Assembly (NCBI GenBank): GCA_016708875.1
Contig: JADJFA010000011.1
Coordinates: 1-64,000 of the forward strand
From: Lewinellaceae bacterium
GTDB taxonomy: Bacteria; Bacteroidota; Bacteroidia; Chitinophagales; Saprospiraceae
Length of the DNA: 64,000 bases
Direction: 5' to 3'
In this document: piece after piece, positions 45,563-55,376 of the stretch
Layout of the letters: every line of letters begins with the position of its first letter
How positions within the stretch are numbered: the stretch's first letter is position 1
The notes under the pieces: model-generated
Database searches by the model: none
Seen by the model: the letters and a program-made list of their open reading frames with translations, nothing else
What the model was told of the DNA's origin: nothing
Program-made: the position numbers and the translations under genes

Positions 45563-46090
45563 TCAATAATACGGTTTCAACATCAGGTAGCAAATGGGGC
45601 CAGTAATGGCGACATAAAGCCAAATCGGAAATACCCACCGGGCCATTTTTTTATGCCGCTCATATTGTCCCGTATATGCCCGCGTAAAGGTAAACAACAC
45701 AAAAGGCAAAATGACTGCTGCCAACACCACGTGCGTGATAAGGAAGAAAAAATAGACCATCCGCAAGATGCCTTCACCTCCGTAGCGGGTCTCAGGTGTG
45801 GTAAAATGGTAAAGCACATAAGAGACCAAAAACAATACCGAACAAGCCATTGCTGCGTAAATCGCCCGACGATGCTGCTCTATCCTGCCATTTTTGATAT
45901 GCCACAACGCCATAAGGAGGATCACTGCGCAGAGCGCATTCAGTGAAGCATGAAGAGGAGGTAGAAAACTGAAATCTATCCCCAAGTCAAATTTCACACG
46001 CCGCATGAGACCAACAAGCAGCAGCACCACTGCTGAAACGACATATGCCCAGCGGTTGAGTTTTTTTTCGAGCGCAATGTTTGGTGTCAT
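45563..46090 (-). CDS. DUF420 membrane protein (oxidase-assembly associated)
   Basis: 175 residues, about five membrane helices (LPPLHASLNALCAVILLMAL; MACSVLFLVSYVLYHFTTPE; FFLITHVVLAAVILPFVLFT). The pattern with conserved His in HASLN, YHF and ITHV matches DUF420, a family found with heme-copper oxidases (related to CtaM). Likely helps heme or copper insertion. Confidence 0.85.
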   Translation of the reverse strand: MTPNIALEKKLNRWAYVVSAVVLLLVGLMRRVKFDLGIDFSFLPPLHASLNALCAVILLMALWHIKNGRIEQHRRAIYAAMACSVLFLVSYVLYHFTTPETRYGGEGILRMVYFFFLITHVVLAAVILPFVLFTFTRAYTGQYERHKKMARWVFPIWLYVAITGPICYLMLKPYY

Positions 46091-46130
46091 AACTTGAAAC
46101 GGGAACGGTTAAGATATCACTTCATCACTT

Positions 46131-46178
46131 TTACCCGCCAAAGCCAACACTCCTTCGCCAAGGCTATGGCGTGTAAAG
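46131..46178. repeat. Dispersed CCCGCC...GGCGTGTAAA element
   Basis: TTACCCGCCAAAGCCAACAC through CTTCGCCAAGGCTATGGCGT GTAAA. Relative of the copies at 42729 and 43275-43376. Flanked by ATCACTTCATCAC on both sides (46116 and 46189), a word shared with other spacers. Confidence 0.65.
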
Positions 46179-46203
46179 GCGTTGGAGGGCATCACTTCAT
46201 CAC

Positions 46204-46845
46204 CTACAAAGGAGGCAATAGCCGGGCAATTTGCTGCACCATTCTGTTGACCTGTTTCTCATCAAGGGCATTGTAAAAGCATTTTATCTGGCCCGTTGCA
46301 TCTGCGAGTGCATAAAATTCTTTGTGCTGTTTCGCATTTTTTTCCAACGCAAATTTTTCATAACCGTTGTTCAAGATAGTGCCCCAAGAGCCAAGTCCAC
46401 TCGTCCTTACCCAGGTTGCGTAGTCAATGCTCGGAATGGTCTGGATAGCGGAACGGAATTCTGTGGAGCCGCCCTCATAAATCATTACGATCTTGAAAAA
46501 TGGCCGTGGCCTACCGTCGCTCGTTTTCCCAAACTGGTCGTAAAGCCGTTTATTGGTTTCAATGATTTGCTTGTTGTCCTCCGTCAGCTCAGGATTAGAC
46601 CCAAAATTGTGGATAACGCAGACACTTTCCTTCAATTGATCCTCTTTGGTGCCGTCAGGATAAATGATGTGCGCGCCACGAATCTGGCCGTAAAATCCGA
46701 GTTCGGCCACCGCGTCTTTGCGCCACTGTAGGCCGCCCTTCAGGTAAAACCAGGATATTGCAGGCAGTACCACCAAGACAAGCGTCAGTGCTGCTATGGT
46801 AAGTAACCTGCGCTTGGCCGAAGGTTTTTGTTGTTCGTCGCTCAT
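46204..46845 (-). CDS. SCO-like membrane-anchored thioredoxin-fold protein without CxxxC
   Basis: 213 residues from ATG 46845. One N-terminal membrane helix (LLTIAALTLVLVVLPAISWF), then a thioredoxin-like region (VCVIHNFGSNPELTEDNKQI; FYALADATGQIKCFYNALDE). Position and fold pattern match the SCO1/SenC gene of Bacteroidota oxidase clusters. The copper-binding CxxxCP motif is absent: the expected place reads SVCVIHNFG. It may have lost copper binding and work as a thiol or scaffold protein. Confidence 0.7.
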   Translation of the reverse strand: MSDEQQKPSAKRRLLTIAALTLVLVVLPAISWFYLKGGLQWRKDAVAELGFYGQIRGAHIIYPDGTKEDQLKESVCVIHNFGSNPELTEDNKQIIETNKRLYDQFGKTSDGRPRPFFKIVMIYEGGSTEFRSAIQTIPSIDYATWVRTSGLGSWGTILNNGYEKFALEKNAKQHKEFYALADATGQIKCFYNALDEKQVNRMVQQIARLLPPL

Positions 46846-46900
46846 AATAATAACGGTTGATACGGGTATTTGGGGATACGTTGATTTGGCAAAACCAAAC

Positions 46901-46933
46901 AAAAAAGGCGAGGAGATGTTCCGCGCCTTTTTT
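46901..46933. terminator. Terminator-like hairpin before SCO-like gene
   Basis: AAAAAAGGCGAGG pairs with CCGCGCCTTTTTT (one mismatch). Located between the subunit IV stop and the SCO-like start, so it may lower expression of the last three genes. Confidence 0.65.
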
Positions 46934-46942
46934 GTTAAAAGG

Positions 46943-47020
46943 GATATTTAGAAATTGGGATATTAGGATATTGAGGCATTACAATATCTCAATATCCTAA
47001 TATCCCAATTTCTAAATATC
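46943..47020. repeat. Perfect 33-bp inverted repeat within the oxidase cluster
   Basis: Arms 46943-46975 and 46988-47020 are perfectly complementary over 33 bp around a 12-nt centre. They are built from GGATATTAGGATATTGAG-type iterated words. It ends six bases before the subunit IV stop. Both flanking genes are on the minus strand. Confidence 0.92.
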
Positions 47021-47026
47021 TCAACC

Positions 47027-47458
47027 TTACCCTTTCATCGTTCCGGGCAACAGATATCCGGTTGGTTTGCCAGTTGGCGCGGGTTGCACTACTTCTTCAT
47101 TTTTCTGCTTGATTTGCTCGCGGGCAGCACCCCATTGGCCTCCCTCCTGGAAGAAGGCAATAATTGCCCAAATGAGCAGTGTGGTAGGCAACAATACGCT
47201 GAGCACCAGGCCACGCACCTCGTGCGCCATGTGCATAAAGAAGAAAATAATAAAATAGGCTTTGTAAAGGCTAGCGCCGATCATCGCCAACATATAAACC
47301 GCTTGACCAAAACCGCCGTCTTTGCCAAACGTGACGCTTGGTATAATGTGCCCTTTGGCAAACAGTGCAAACACCACTTCGACTACGGTGATGATGCCGA
47401 GCAGTTTCAAGCCGTAGAACACAAGTTTCTTTTGATCTTCGTATGATTGGTGAGACAT
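47027..47458 (-). CDS. Cytochrome c oxidase subunit IV-type membrane protein
   Basis: 143 residues with three membrane helices: LVFYGLKLLGIITVVEVVFA, AVYMLAMIGASLYKAYFIIF, and VLSVLLPTTLLIWAIIAFFQ. FFFMHMAHEVRG matches the small subunit IV/CyoD-like family. Follows the two subunit III genes. Confidence 0.82.
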   Translation of the reverse strand: MSHQSYEDQKKLVFYGLKLLGIITVVEVVFALFAKGHIIPSVTFGKDGGFGQAVYMLAMIGASLYKAYFIIFFFMHMAHEVRGLVLSVLLPTTLLIWAIIAFFQEGGQWGAAREQIKQKNEEVVQPAPTGKPTGYLLPGTMKG

Positions 47459-47509
47459 AATTGATAGACGTGAGAGAGTGAGAGACGAGAACGCTTGAGT
47501 GTTGTGGAT

Positions 47510-48392
47510 TTACAAAAGATAGAAAACCAAGAATACAAACACCCAAACAAGGTCCACAAAGTGCCAATAAAGGCCAATTTTTTCTACCATTTCGTAGCCA
47601 TTGCGACGTGCGGCATAGAGTCCGCTCATTGCATTGACCATGATGATAAGCAGAAAGACTACCCCGGAAAATACGTGGAAACCGTGAAAGCCCGTGATAA
47701 AAAAGAAGAGCGCTCCAAAGGCTTTTGGCCCCTCCTCCACCTGGTGGGTCTGCCCTGCGTATGGGCCTGAAGTGTAGCGCACATATTTTTCTCCAGTTCG
47801 ATCTTGCCATCGTGTTCGTGTCCGTGCAGCAGGTATGAGTCGTTCTTTTTGACCGCTTGTGGCACGCCATTTTCCATGACTTCCTTGCCGTTTACATCCA
47901 CCATCACACCATCTGCGATGTGTCGGCCAAATGGATTACGGTTCACTGATACGTTCTCATGCTTGATGAGCACCGTCCATTCGTACGCTTGACTTCCAAG
48001 GAATGTCGCGCCGCCTAGAATGGTCAGAAACATCCAGAATACCACACCGCGCTTGTTCTCGCGATGGCCTTCTTGTACCGCCCGTACCATGGTGACTGAG
48101 CTAAATATAAGGACGAAAGTCATGAACGTAACAAAGACCAGCGGCCAATGCGCCTTCACGAATGGAAATGATGCAAACACATAATCTGGCTCCGGCCAAG
48201 TTGGCATGCTAAAACGGATGGTACCGTAAGCAATCAAAAGCCCGCAAACGTGAATGCGTCAGACACGAGGAAATACCACATCATCAATTTGCCATAACTG
48301 GCCTTCATTGGCGGCTGCCCGCCATCCCAAAGATTGTCGTCGTTGCCGTGCTCGTGCGCCTCGTGTGCGTGTGAAACTGATGGTTCTGCCAT
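47510..48392 (-). CDS. Cytochrome c oxidase subunit III, long form (two frameshifts)
   Basis: About 294 residues when joined. ATG 48392 starts MAEPSVSHAHEAHEHGNDDN, then LMMWYFLVSDAFTFAGF. At 48236-48239 (four A on the plus strand) one extra base restores GFLIAYGTIRF. A second shift near 47785 joins to RYTSGPYAGQTHQVEEGPKA, with FITGFHGFHVFSGV and the last helix YWHFVDLVWVFVFLVFYLL. A loop of about 60 residues between helices (RHIADGVMVDVNGKEVMENG) is larger than in ordinary subunit III. Confidence 0.88.
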
Positions 48393-48477
48393 GATATTCA
48401 GTAGTTAATAGACGTTGGATATTTGGACTGTTTGGACTTTGGACTACCTAACGGCCAACAGTCTAAAGTCAGAATCT

Positions 48478-49053
48478 TCAAGATTGAATCATAAAGAACA
48501 CCATGAGATAAATCCACAAGATGTCCACAAAATGCCAGTAATGCACCACCAATTCAAACCGTTGCTTACGTCGCAAGGTAGGTTTGTACGGCAACACATA
48601 AGCGTGGGTCAATGCAACTGTCAATGCCGCAATCCCTCCCAAAACGTGCGCTGCATGAAGCCCCGAAATCACATAAATAAACGAACTAGAGGGGTTTACC
48701 GTGAATGTAGCGCCAATAGCAGTCAATGCCTCCCAACCCTTGTATTGTAGCACCACAAACAACAAACCCAGTATAAACGTCGCAATCAGCATCCCTTTGT
48801 ACTGTTGTTCTTTTCCACGTTTGAAGCCCGTGTAGGCCAGATGTATGGTAATACTGCTCAACAAGATCACCGCCGTATTCACCATAAAAATATCTGGCAA
48901 CCTGAACTCTAACCAGTTGCCCGCTGCCCGCCGAACCACATACGCGCTCGTGAACGCCGCAAACATCATAATGATAGAGCCAATAGCAATCCACAGCGCG
49001 AGTTTGTGCGGGTGAATATTACTTTGGTTATATTCTTGCCTTAATGCGGCCAT
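48478..49053 (-). CDS. Cytochrome c oxidase subunit III, short form
   Basis: Intact, 191 residues, five helices. SNIHPHKLALWIAIGSIIMM, MFAAFTSAYVVRR, VISGLHAAHVLGGIAALTVA and VVHYWHFVDILWIYLMVFF are typical of the CoxO/CoxP-type subunits in Bacteroidota, where two subunit III genes stand side by side. Confidence 0.9.
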   Translation of the reverse strand: MAALRQEYNQSNIHPHKLALWIAIGSIIMMFAAFTSAYVVRRAAGNWLEFRLPDIFMVNTAVILLSSITIHLAYTGFKRGKEQQYKGMLIATFILGLLFVVLQYKGWEALTAIGATFTVNPSSSFIYVISGLHAAHVLGGIAALTVALTHAYVLPYKPTLRRKQRFELVVHYWHFVDILWIYLMVFFMIQS

Positions 49054-49060
49054 ATTGTAG

Positions 49061-49176
49061 GGCGAAATTTATTTCGCCATTTAAGTGAATACGAATTGAA
49101 ATTTATTTCGCCAGTTACAAATCCATGATGCGAAATGAATTTCGCCTAACCCCTCTCAACACGAAATGAATTTCGC
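49061..49176. repeat. Four short palindromes at about 33-bp spacing
   Basis: GGCGAAATTTATTTCGCC (49061), a degenerate copy TTGAAATTTATTTCGCC (49096), GCGAAATGAATTTCGC (49130) and ACGAAATGAATTTCGCG (49161). Steps are 35, 34 and 31 bp. The array fills the spacer between ctaB and the short subunit III gene. Confidence 0.85.
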
Positions 49177-49177
49177 G

Positions 49178-50077
49178 CTACCAAACTCTATCCAACAACA
49201 ACACAATCAACGACAAAGGCAGGTGCACAAATGAAACAAACATCTGCTTCCGCGCAGCCGTTCTTTCACAAGTTTTGAACAACTGCCAGCATTGCACAGC
49301 CCAGTAGACATTAAGCAAAACCAGCACCACAGTAGCCAAAACGCCCACGTATCCTAGTAAATAACTCAATACTGCACTCCTATCAGCAATAGGCAAAAAG
49401 CAAAAGAGAGCAATCCAGTCGTTTTGTCCTTTTCACCATTCCCGGAGGGAAGGAGGTAGAAACCAGCTTTTTTATAGTCTTCATCCGCCAGCCAGGCTAC
49501 TGCCCAGAAATGTGGAAATTGCCACAAAAACTGCAAGCCAAAAAGCATCCATGCAGTAGGCGAAATAAAACCTTCGTAAGCCACACAACCGATGATCAGC
49601 GGCAAAGCTCCCGGTACAGCACCCACAACAACCGCCAAAGGCGTAGAACGCTTCATTGGTGTGTATATAAAAGCATAACTGATGAGTGACAGTGTACCGA
49701 GAAAACCCGTCAAAGGATTGAACCACGATAGCATCGAAATGCCAAACAGGGCCATCAATCCAGCGAGTAATACGGCTGTGCTTACACTCATTCGTCCTGT
49801 CACTACTGGACGGTTGGCTGTACGGGGCATTAAGCGGTCATAATCGCGTTCCAAAACCTGATTCAGCGCATTGGCCGCTCCTGTCACCAAAAAGCCACCG
49901 ACCGCAAGCAACAACATCGAACCCCAATTCACAGCGCCCTCACACACGATCGCGTAGGACATTACCGCAGAAAAAAGAACCAATAGCGTCAACGTAAACG
50001 TGACCAACAGCCCAAAATCCGTGACCGCTTGCCTCAAGCCCTCAAAAATATAACCTGTTTTACTTCTTGCGCTGCAT
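49178..50077 (-). CDS. ctaB: Protoheme IX farnesyltransferase (heme O synthase; frameshifted)
   Basis: About 300 residues when joined. UbiA-family membrane prenyltransferase that turns heme B into heme O for the oxidase. Signature NALNQVLERDYDRLMPRTAN RPVVTG pattern; second motif FHFW-like FLWQFPHFWAVAWLADEDYK KAGFYLLP. A shift near 49375 joins to the final helices (VLSYLLGYVGVLATVVLVLL; VHLPLSLIVLLLDRVW). The start is probably ATG 50077 (MQRKK...), needing one more shift near 50060; otherwise TTG 50037. Confidence 0.88.
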
Positions 50078-50168
50078 TTTTTTGTTTATAAGGGTTGATA
50101 AGGTTTAAAAAAGTTGATATCATCTCAAAACCCATCAACCATTGCAACCCTCATCAACATTAACTCTT

Positions 50169-52031
50169 TTAGTGCCCTTCCCCAAGATCCTGCTCACCCT
50201 CTTTCAGCGGCACATATTGCGGGATAAACTCTTCACCGTCTTTTGCATAATCATAAGCCCAGCGTTGCACTGTAGGGATATTGCCCGGCCAGTTGCCATG
50301 ACCTGCTTTGATCGGAGTAGTCCATTCCAATGTGTTTGCGCCCCAAGGATTCTTCGTGGTAAGTTTTTTTCCACTGAAAATGGAGTAGAAGAAATTGACC
50401 ATGAAGACTATCTGCAAGAAGAACACAAACATCGCCGCCACGGTAATAAATTGATTGAGGTCCTGGAAGTGACGGAATGCATCAAAAGAAGCACCCCCAT
50501 CGTAATAGCGACGTGGTACACCTGCCATACCTGTGTAGTGCATTGGCCAGAAAATAGCGTACGCACCAATAATCGTCCCCCAGAAGTGGATCTTGCCCAT
50601 GGTCTCATTCATGTAGCGGCTAAACATCTTGGGAAACCAGTGGTAAACGCCTGCGAACATTCCAAAGAACGCGGCTATCCCCATCACAATGTGGAAGTGC
50701 GCTACTACAAAATAAGTATCGTGCAGTGGAATATCAATAGCAGAGTTTCCAAGGAAGATACCCGTCAGACCGCCCGAAATGAACATCGAGACAAAGCCCA
50801 CGCCAAAGAGACTCGCCGAATTGAATCGGAAATTCGAGCCATAAATCGTGCCTATCCAGTTGAAAACTTTCACGGCTGAGGGCACGGCTATTATCAGCGT
50901 GAAGATCACAAAGAAGTTGGAAATGAATGGGTTTACTCCCGCCATAAACATGTGGTGCGCCCACACAATGAAGGCCAAAAAGCCAATGGCAAGCAGTGAG
51001 TAAACCATGGCCGTGTAACCAAAAATTGGCTTGCGGGAGTGTACGGAAAGCACTTCCGACACAATACCCATTGCAGGAAGAATAATAATATACACCTCAG
51101 GGTGACCCAGGAACCAGAACAAGTGCTGGTACAAGATCGGGCTACCACCAATACGGTCGAGAATTTGGCCACCTACCACAATTTCGCTCAAATAGAAGGA
51201 CGTACCCATGCTACGGTCAAACATCAAAAGCAATACGCCTGAAAGAAGCACTGGGAATGAAAGCACCCCAAGGATAGCCGTTACTAAAATGGCCCACATT
51301 GGGAGTGGCATCCGCCACATGTTCATTCCTTTCGTGCGCAAGTTGAGGATGGTAGTGATGTAGTTGATACCACCTAACAGCGACGATACCACGAATAGTG
51401 CCATGGATACAATCCACATGGTCATACCTGCCCCAGACCCTTCAGAGGCTTGAGGCAACGCACTTAATGGAGGATAAGCCGTCCAACCACCTGAAAAAGG
51501 TCCGGTGTTCAGGAACAGCGAGATAAACATGACCACGCCGGCCAAGAAGAAAAACCAATATGAAAAGGCATTGAGCAGGGGCGATGCCATGTCACGTGCA
51601 CCAATTTGCAGTGGAATGAGCAAATTGGCAAAAGTGCCGCTCAATCCAGCCGTGAGCACGAAAAACACCAAAATAGTGCCGTGCATCGTCACCAGAGCAT
51701 AGTAAAATTCAGGATCCAGCTTGCCTATCCCCGCTTCATTCACCTGAATCCATTTACCCAAAACTGGTCTCAGCCAAGCCAAGTCAGCCTCTGGGAAACC
51801 CAATTGGAGTCGGAAAATGATGGACATCGCCGCACCAATAAAAGCCCAGAAAATCCCCGTGATGAGGAATTGCCGACCAATAATTTTGTGATCAGTGCTG
51901 AAGATATATGTCGTCAGAAAGTTCGACTGGAACTTATCGCCATGATGATGTTCATGGAAATGATCGTCATATCCAAGTTCTTGGGTAAGTTTATCCTCCA
52001 GCGTTTCAGCGACAGTAGTGACGTGTGCCAT
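50169..52031 (-). CDS. ctaD: Cytochrome c oxidase subunit I (A-type)
   Basis: Intact, 620 residues, at least twelve helices. Heme-copper core with heme a and CuB ligands: TTYIFSTDHKIIGRQFLITG, the GHPEVYIIILPAMGIVSEVL helix with the cross-linked His/Tyr and the A1-type Glu, WAHHMFMAG, and HDTYFVVAHFHIVMG. Reduces O2 and pumps protons. The N-terminus has a His-rich stretch (DDHFHEHHHGD). Confidence 0.97.
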   Translation of the reverse strand: MAHVTTVAETLEDKLTQELGYDDHFHEHHHGDKFQSNFLTTYIFSTDHKIIGRQFLITGIFWAFIGAAMSIIFRLQLGFPEADLAWLRPVLGKWIQVNEAGIGKLDPEFYYALVTMHGTILVFFVLTAGLSGTFANLLIPLQIGARDMASPLLNAFSYWFFFLAGVVMFISLFLNTGPFSGGWTAYPPLSALPQASEGSGAGMTMWIVSMALFVVSSLLGGINYITTILNLRTKGMNMWRMPLPMWAILVTAILGVLSFPVLLSGVLLLMFDRSMGTSFYLSEIVVGGQILDRIGGSPILYQHLFWFLGHPEVYIIILPAMGIVSEVLSVHSRKPIFGYTAMVYSLLAIGFLAFIVWAHHMFMAGVNPFISNFFVIFTLIIAVPSAVKVFNWIGTIYGSNFRFNSASLFGVGFVSMFISGGLTGIFLGNSAIDIPLHDTYFVVAHFHIVMGIAAFFGMFAGVYHWFPKMFSRYMNETMGKIHFWGTIIGAYAIFWPMHYTGMAGVPRRYYDGGASFDAFRHFQDLNQFITVAAMFVFFLQIVFMVNFFYSIFSGKKLTTKNPWGANTLEWTTPIKAGHGNWPGNIPTVQRWAYDYAKDGEEFIPQYVPLKEGEQDLGEGH

Positions 52032-52132
52032 GCTCTTTAATTTGATAATTTTACAATTGGATAAGTTGACAATGTTTGGTTCTTTCAGTGCTTAATCATC
52101 CAAATCGCCAAAGATACTCGGTCCTTATCAAA

Positions 52133-53627
52133 TTAGTTCAAAATGGTAAATTCGGTTCCTCGGTTCTTTGCTTGGTTTTCAGGGTTGTCGTTGGGCGCGA
52201 GGGGTTTGGAATCGCCGTAGCCACAGGTCTCAGGCGTCCCAGCCCCGATGCCCGCGGTCACTCAGATATTTGACCACAGAAGCAGCGCGGAGTCAGAAAG
52301 TGCAAGATTAGCCGCCGGGTCACCAACGTTATCGGTGTGGCCTGCAACTTCAATGACTGATGGTCGGGAAGGCCTTCAGCCCTGTCACCAGGTTGTCCAG
52401 TTCGTATCTGCTATCCGCAGTTGGTGCAGCAGAACCAGACTCGAAATTGATGAGTTGCAGTTCGAAAGTGTTTTGTCCGTAACATCGGTAGATTCAACAG
52501 CCGTTTTAAGGTTATCTCCAAACTCTTTCGCGCGCTTGCCCACTTCGATATCGAGCACTTTCTCCTTATTGGGTCTTCGTCTTTTTCGCGCATTTGTGAC
52601 AGGTAGAAAGATTCCTGCGTTTTGTACCAGGCATCAAACTCTTCCTGCGTTACTACCCGGAAAATACGTTTCATCGAGTAGTGACCTTTGCCGCACAATT
52701 CAGCACAAGCCAGTTCGTAGTCAAATTTCTCCCAACGTTTCGGACCGGTTGGATCGGTTTCATCCGCCGGTGTATTGTATTCATCGTATTTGCGCAATTC
52801 GTTGCGATACTCCGCTGTCGTTTTGACTGGAGTAAACACAAAGTATGTTGGCAACCCAGGTACCGCGTCCATTTTTACTCTGTGCTGCGGAAGAAAAAGT
52901 CGTGCAGTACGTCTTTGCGAGATACGAACGCACCTTTTTTACCTACTGGCAAGTACAGTTCCTGACCGGGCACCACGTCATCCCAAGTTTTAGGATCATT
53001 GAAATCCATACCGAGTTGTATTGGCACCTGTAGTCGTTTTGTAGTTTCGGGTGCCGAACTTCCCGTCGGTCCCGGATAGCGAATGATCCAGTTGAACTGC
53101 TGGGCAGTCGCCTCGATCTCCGATATAGTCTTCACCTGGCTTGACATCGGCCATTACGGTGTTCCAGGCATCCAGGCCCTGAACAACCAATAAGGTCATT
53201 ACTACAGCGGGAATAGCCGTCCACGACGACTCCAGGCGGTTATCATGCGGAATAAATTTTGCCTTCCTGCCTTCCTGCCAACGGTACTTGTACGCGAACC
53301 AAAACAACGCGATGTGCGTCAATACAAAGACGATACCTGTGAAGAACAGTGTCAGGCAAAAAAATTGTCCAAAAGCGCACCGTGCTCTGAAGCCGATACG
53401 TGCGGGCCATAACCGAGCATCACATTTTTGAAGTCCCAGGCCGACCAAAACACGCCGACAAGAAACAGAACCAAGAAGCCGAGTGAGAACCAGCCGTTCC
53501 ATTTGCTGTTGTCGCGCAAAACCTGCCGCTCGCCTTTGATGGCGTTGGTCAGTTCATAGACTTTCCCGATTTGCACCAAAACAATGGTGACCAGGACGAT
53601 GCAGAATAGTACTATTAGCGTAGTCAT
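52133..53627 (-). CDS. ctaC: Cytochrome c oxidase subunit II with C-terminal OmpA-type domain (many frameshifts)
   Basis: About 498 residues when joined. Two N-terminal helices (MTTLIVLFCIVLVTIVLVQI; TLFFTGIVFVLTHIALFWFA), ESSWTAIPAVVMTLLVVQGL, QFNWIIRYPG, VLHDFFLPQHRVKMDAVPG and the CuA motif CAELCGKGHYSMKR. After VVTQEEFDAWYKTQESFYLS no stop follows if shifts are allowed. The text continues as KVLDIEVGKRAKEFGDNLKT, FELQLINFESGSAAPTADSR, IEVAGHTDNVGDPAANLALS and CGYGDSKPLAPNDNPENQAK, then TEFTILN and TAA 52133-52135. This is an OmpA/MotB peptidoglycan-binding domain. At least six shifts lie between 53350 and 52200. Confidence 0.8.
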
Positions 53628-54011
53628 TGCTTTTATTCCTTTAACCGAAGGTGTAGAGTTTAGTTTTCGAATTCGCTGTCCGCCATTTTTCCTTAGAAAG
53701 GACCTAAATTTAAATTCAGAAACAATGCCTTTCCCTTTCCAAACAATCGGCTACAGATAATTGCTATCAAGTGATGGCGTTTCACAAGTTGATATCAACC
53801 AAAGAAGATCATCGTGGTCAACAGGCTCAACAACCGGTACTAATCAACGCCCGTTTCTTCCAGGCCGGGAATGGTATCTTTCCAATCTAAAGGCCTTGGT
53901 CAATTGATTGAAAAGAAGGAGACCAACTCTGAACCGATCTTCACCGCCAGTTGGAAACCTAGCAGGTTAAATCCTGCTTCAGCAGGGTGCTTCATCGTTT
54001 GTTGTCCGTGT
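53628..54011 (-). other. Spacer between actF and ctaC
   Basis: 384 bp with no convincing gene. It holds a small palindrome CCTGCT-TC-AGCAGG (53973-53986) soon after the actF stop and an imperfect GGTTGATATCAAC element near 53790. No promoter fitting the TAnnTTTG rule with good spacing was found. Because actF and ctaC are both frameshifted, part of it could be mis-assembled. Confidence 0.5.
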
Positions 54012-55318
54012 TCAGATCTGAGCCTCGCCGCCAGGCGGTTCATCAGTATGGGGGCGATGCGGCTGCTTCAGGTGCATCGGTGCTGCTTCTATGTGGGCGC
54101 CTTCGGCTTATCATGTTCGCCGGCAGCATGAGCCGCCGTCTGTCTCCTCAGCTGGTTTGCAGGCGCCTTCGCGTTTGCATCCGCGTCTCTTCGGAGCGAC
54201 ACTGGCGTGGCTTTCGCCACCATGTTTGCCTTCTGCAAGTTCTTTCGCCTCATGTGCTGCAATGCGAGCACCTGGTTTGATCATGTAGAAATAATCCCAC
54301 CAGTGGCCAAAGAAAACGATAATGGCCACGAAGAACATGGTTCCGAATTTACGCTTGGTGTCGTTACGCATCAAAATAAGGAACGGTGTTACAAAGTTCA
54401 GGAGCAGGTTGCCCCAGAAAAGCACCGGATAATGCGTCATACGCTCATTGAAGTAAATGGTCTCTTCCCCGTTGTTCGCATACCAAATCAACATGAACTG
54501 GTCAAACCAGAGGTACGTCCAGAAAACAGAAATACCGAACAAGAACTTGCCTACATCGTGCAAGTGGTTTTGACTCAAATATTCAAGGTAGCCAAGTGAT
54601 TTGAGGTAAATGATAATAATTATCGTCAGCGCAAGCGAACCGAGCCACATCGAAATCATTGAATACCAGGCAAACATGGTGCTGTACCAATGCGGGTCTA
54701 CCGACATAACGGCTTGCCACAGGAACACCGTGCTAAGGAAGCCGCCCAGCGGAAGGAACGAAGCCGCCCATTTGCGCTGCTTTTTATAGTATTTGAAATC
54801 GCTGGTTTCCATCGTGTCTTGATCCACGGATGCCTGGCGAAGGTTCTTTGCCCAGTAATACCAAATAGCCAAAAACACAATAGTGCCAATGGTGAACCAA
54901 ACAGGATTTAGGAAACCCTTTCCCGGCAATAATTTTGATCGAAATGCTGGCTTGGGGGGATCCGTTGATACCAGGCTGTTCCAGTGGTAGAGGTGATGAA
55001 AATGTCCCCATACCCCCAAAGCGACCACACCCATGAGAATCAGGCCAACCCACATGAACTGGCTCATGGCTTCCCACACGCGCCTAACCACCGAGTTCCA
55101 GCCCGCAAACGCAGTTACCTGCGCCGAAAGGAAGAACATGGAGGTAAAGCAATACCCGTGAAAAACACCGAGTTGTGGAGCCAGTTTGTCCAAAACCGAG
55201 TGTGGTACTCATCGTCGTTGAAGTACGTGAGTCCTAGGCACACCGCGCCCAAAACCATGCCGCCGATCAGCAGCGTTTTGGTTTTGCTTTCAAATACAAA
55301 TTGTGTATTCAGGTTCAT
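54012..55318 (-). CDS. actF: Alternative complex III subunit ActF (frameshifted)
   Basis: About 435 residues. Integral membrane quinol-oxidising subunit related to NrfD/ActC. N-terminus MNLNTQFVFESKTKTLLIGG at 55318; a shift near 55150 joins to TSMFFLSAQVTAFAGWNSVV. Helices include VGLILMGVVALGVWGHFHHL, HWYSTMFAWYSMISMWLGSL and MFFVAIIVFFGHWWDYFYMI. After KPGARIAAHEAKELAEGKHG the tail is low-complexity (Ala, Glu, His, Pro) and needs two shifts near 54190 and 54105 to end GGEAQI at 54012-54014. Confidence 0.85.
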
Positions 55319-55376
55319 ATCGCAAGGTCGGGCAGAGCCGAATTATGTTCGATGTTGTTGGTTTACAGGGCAATTG

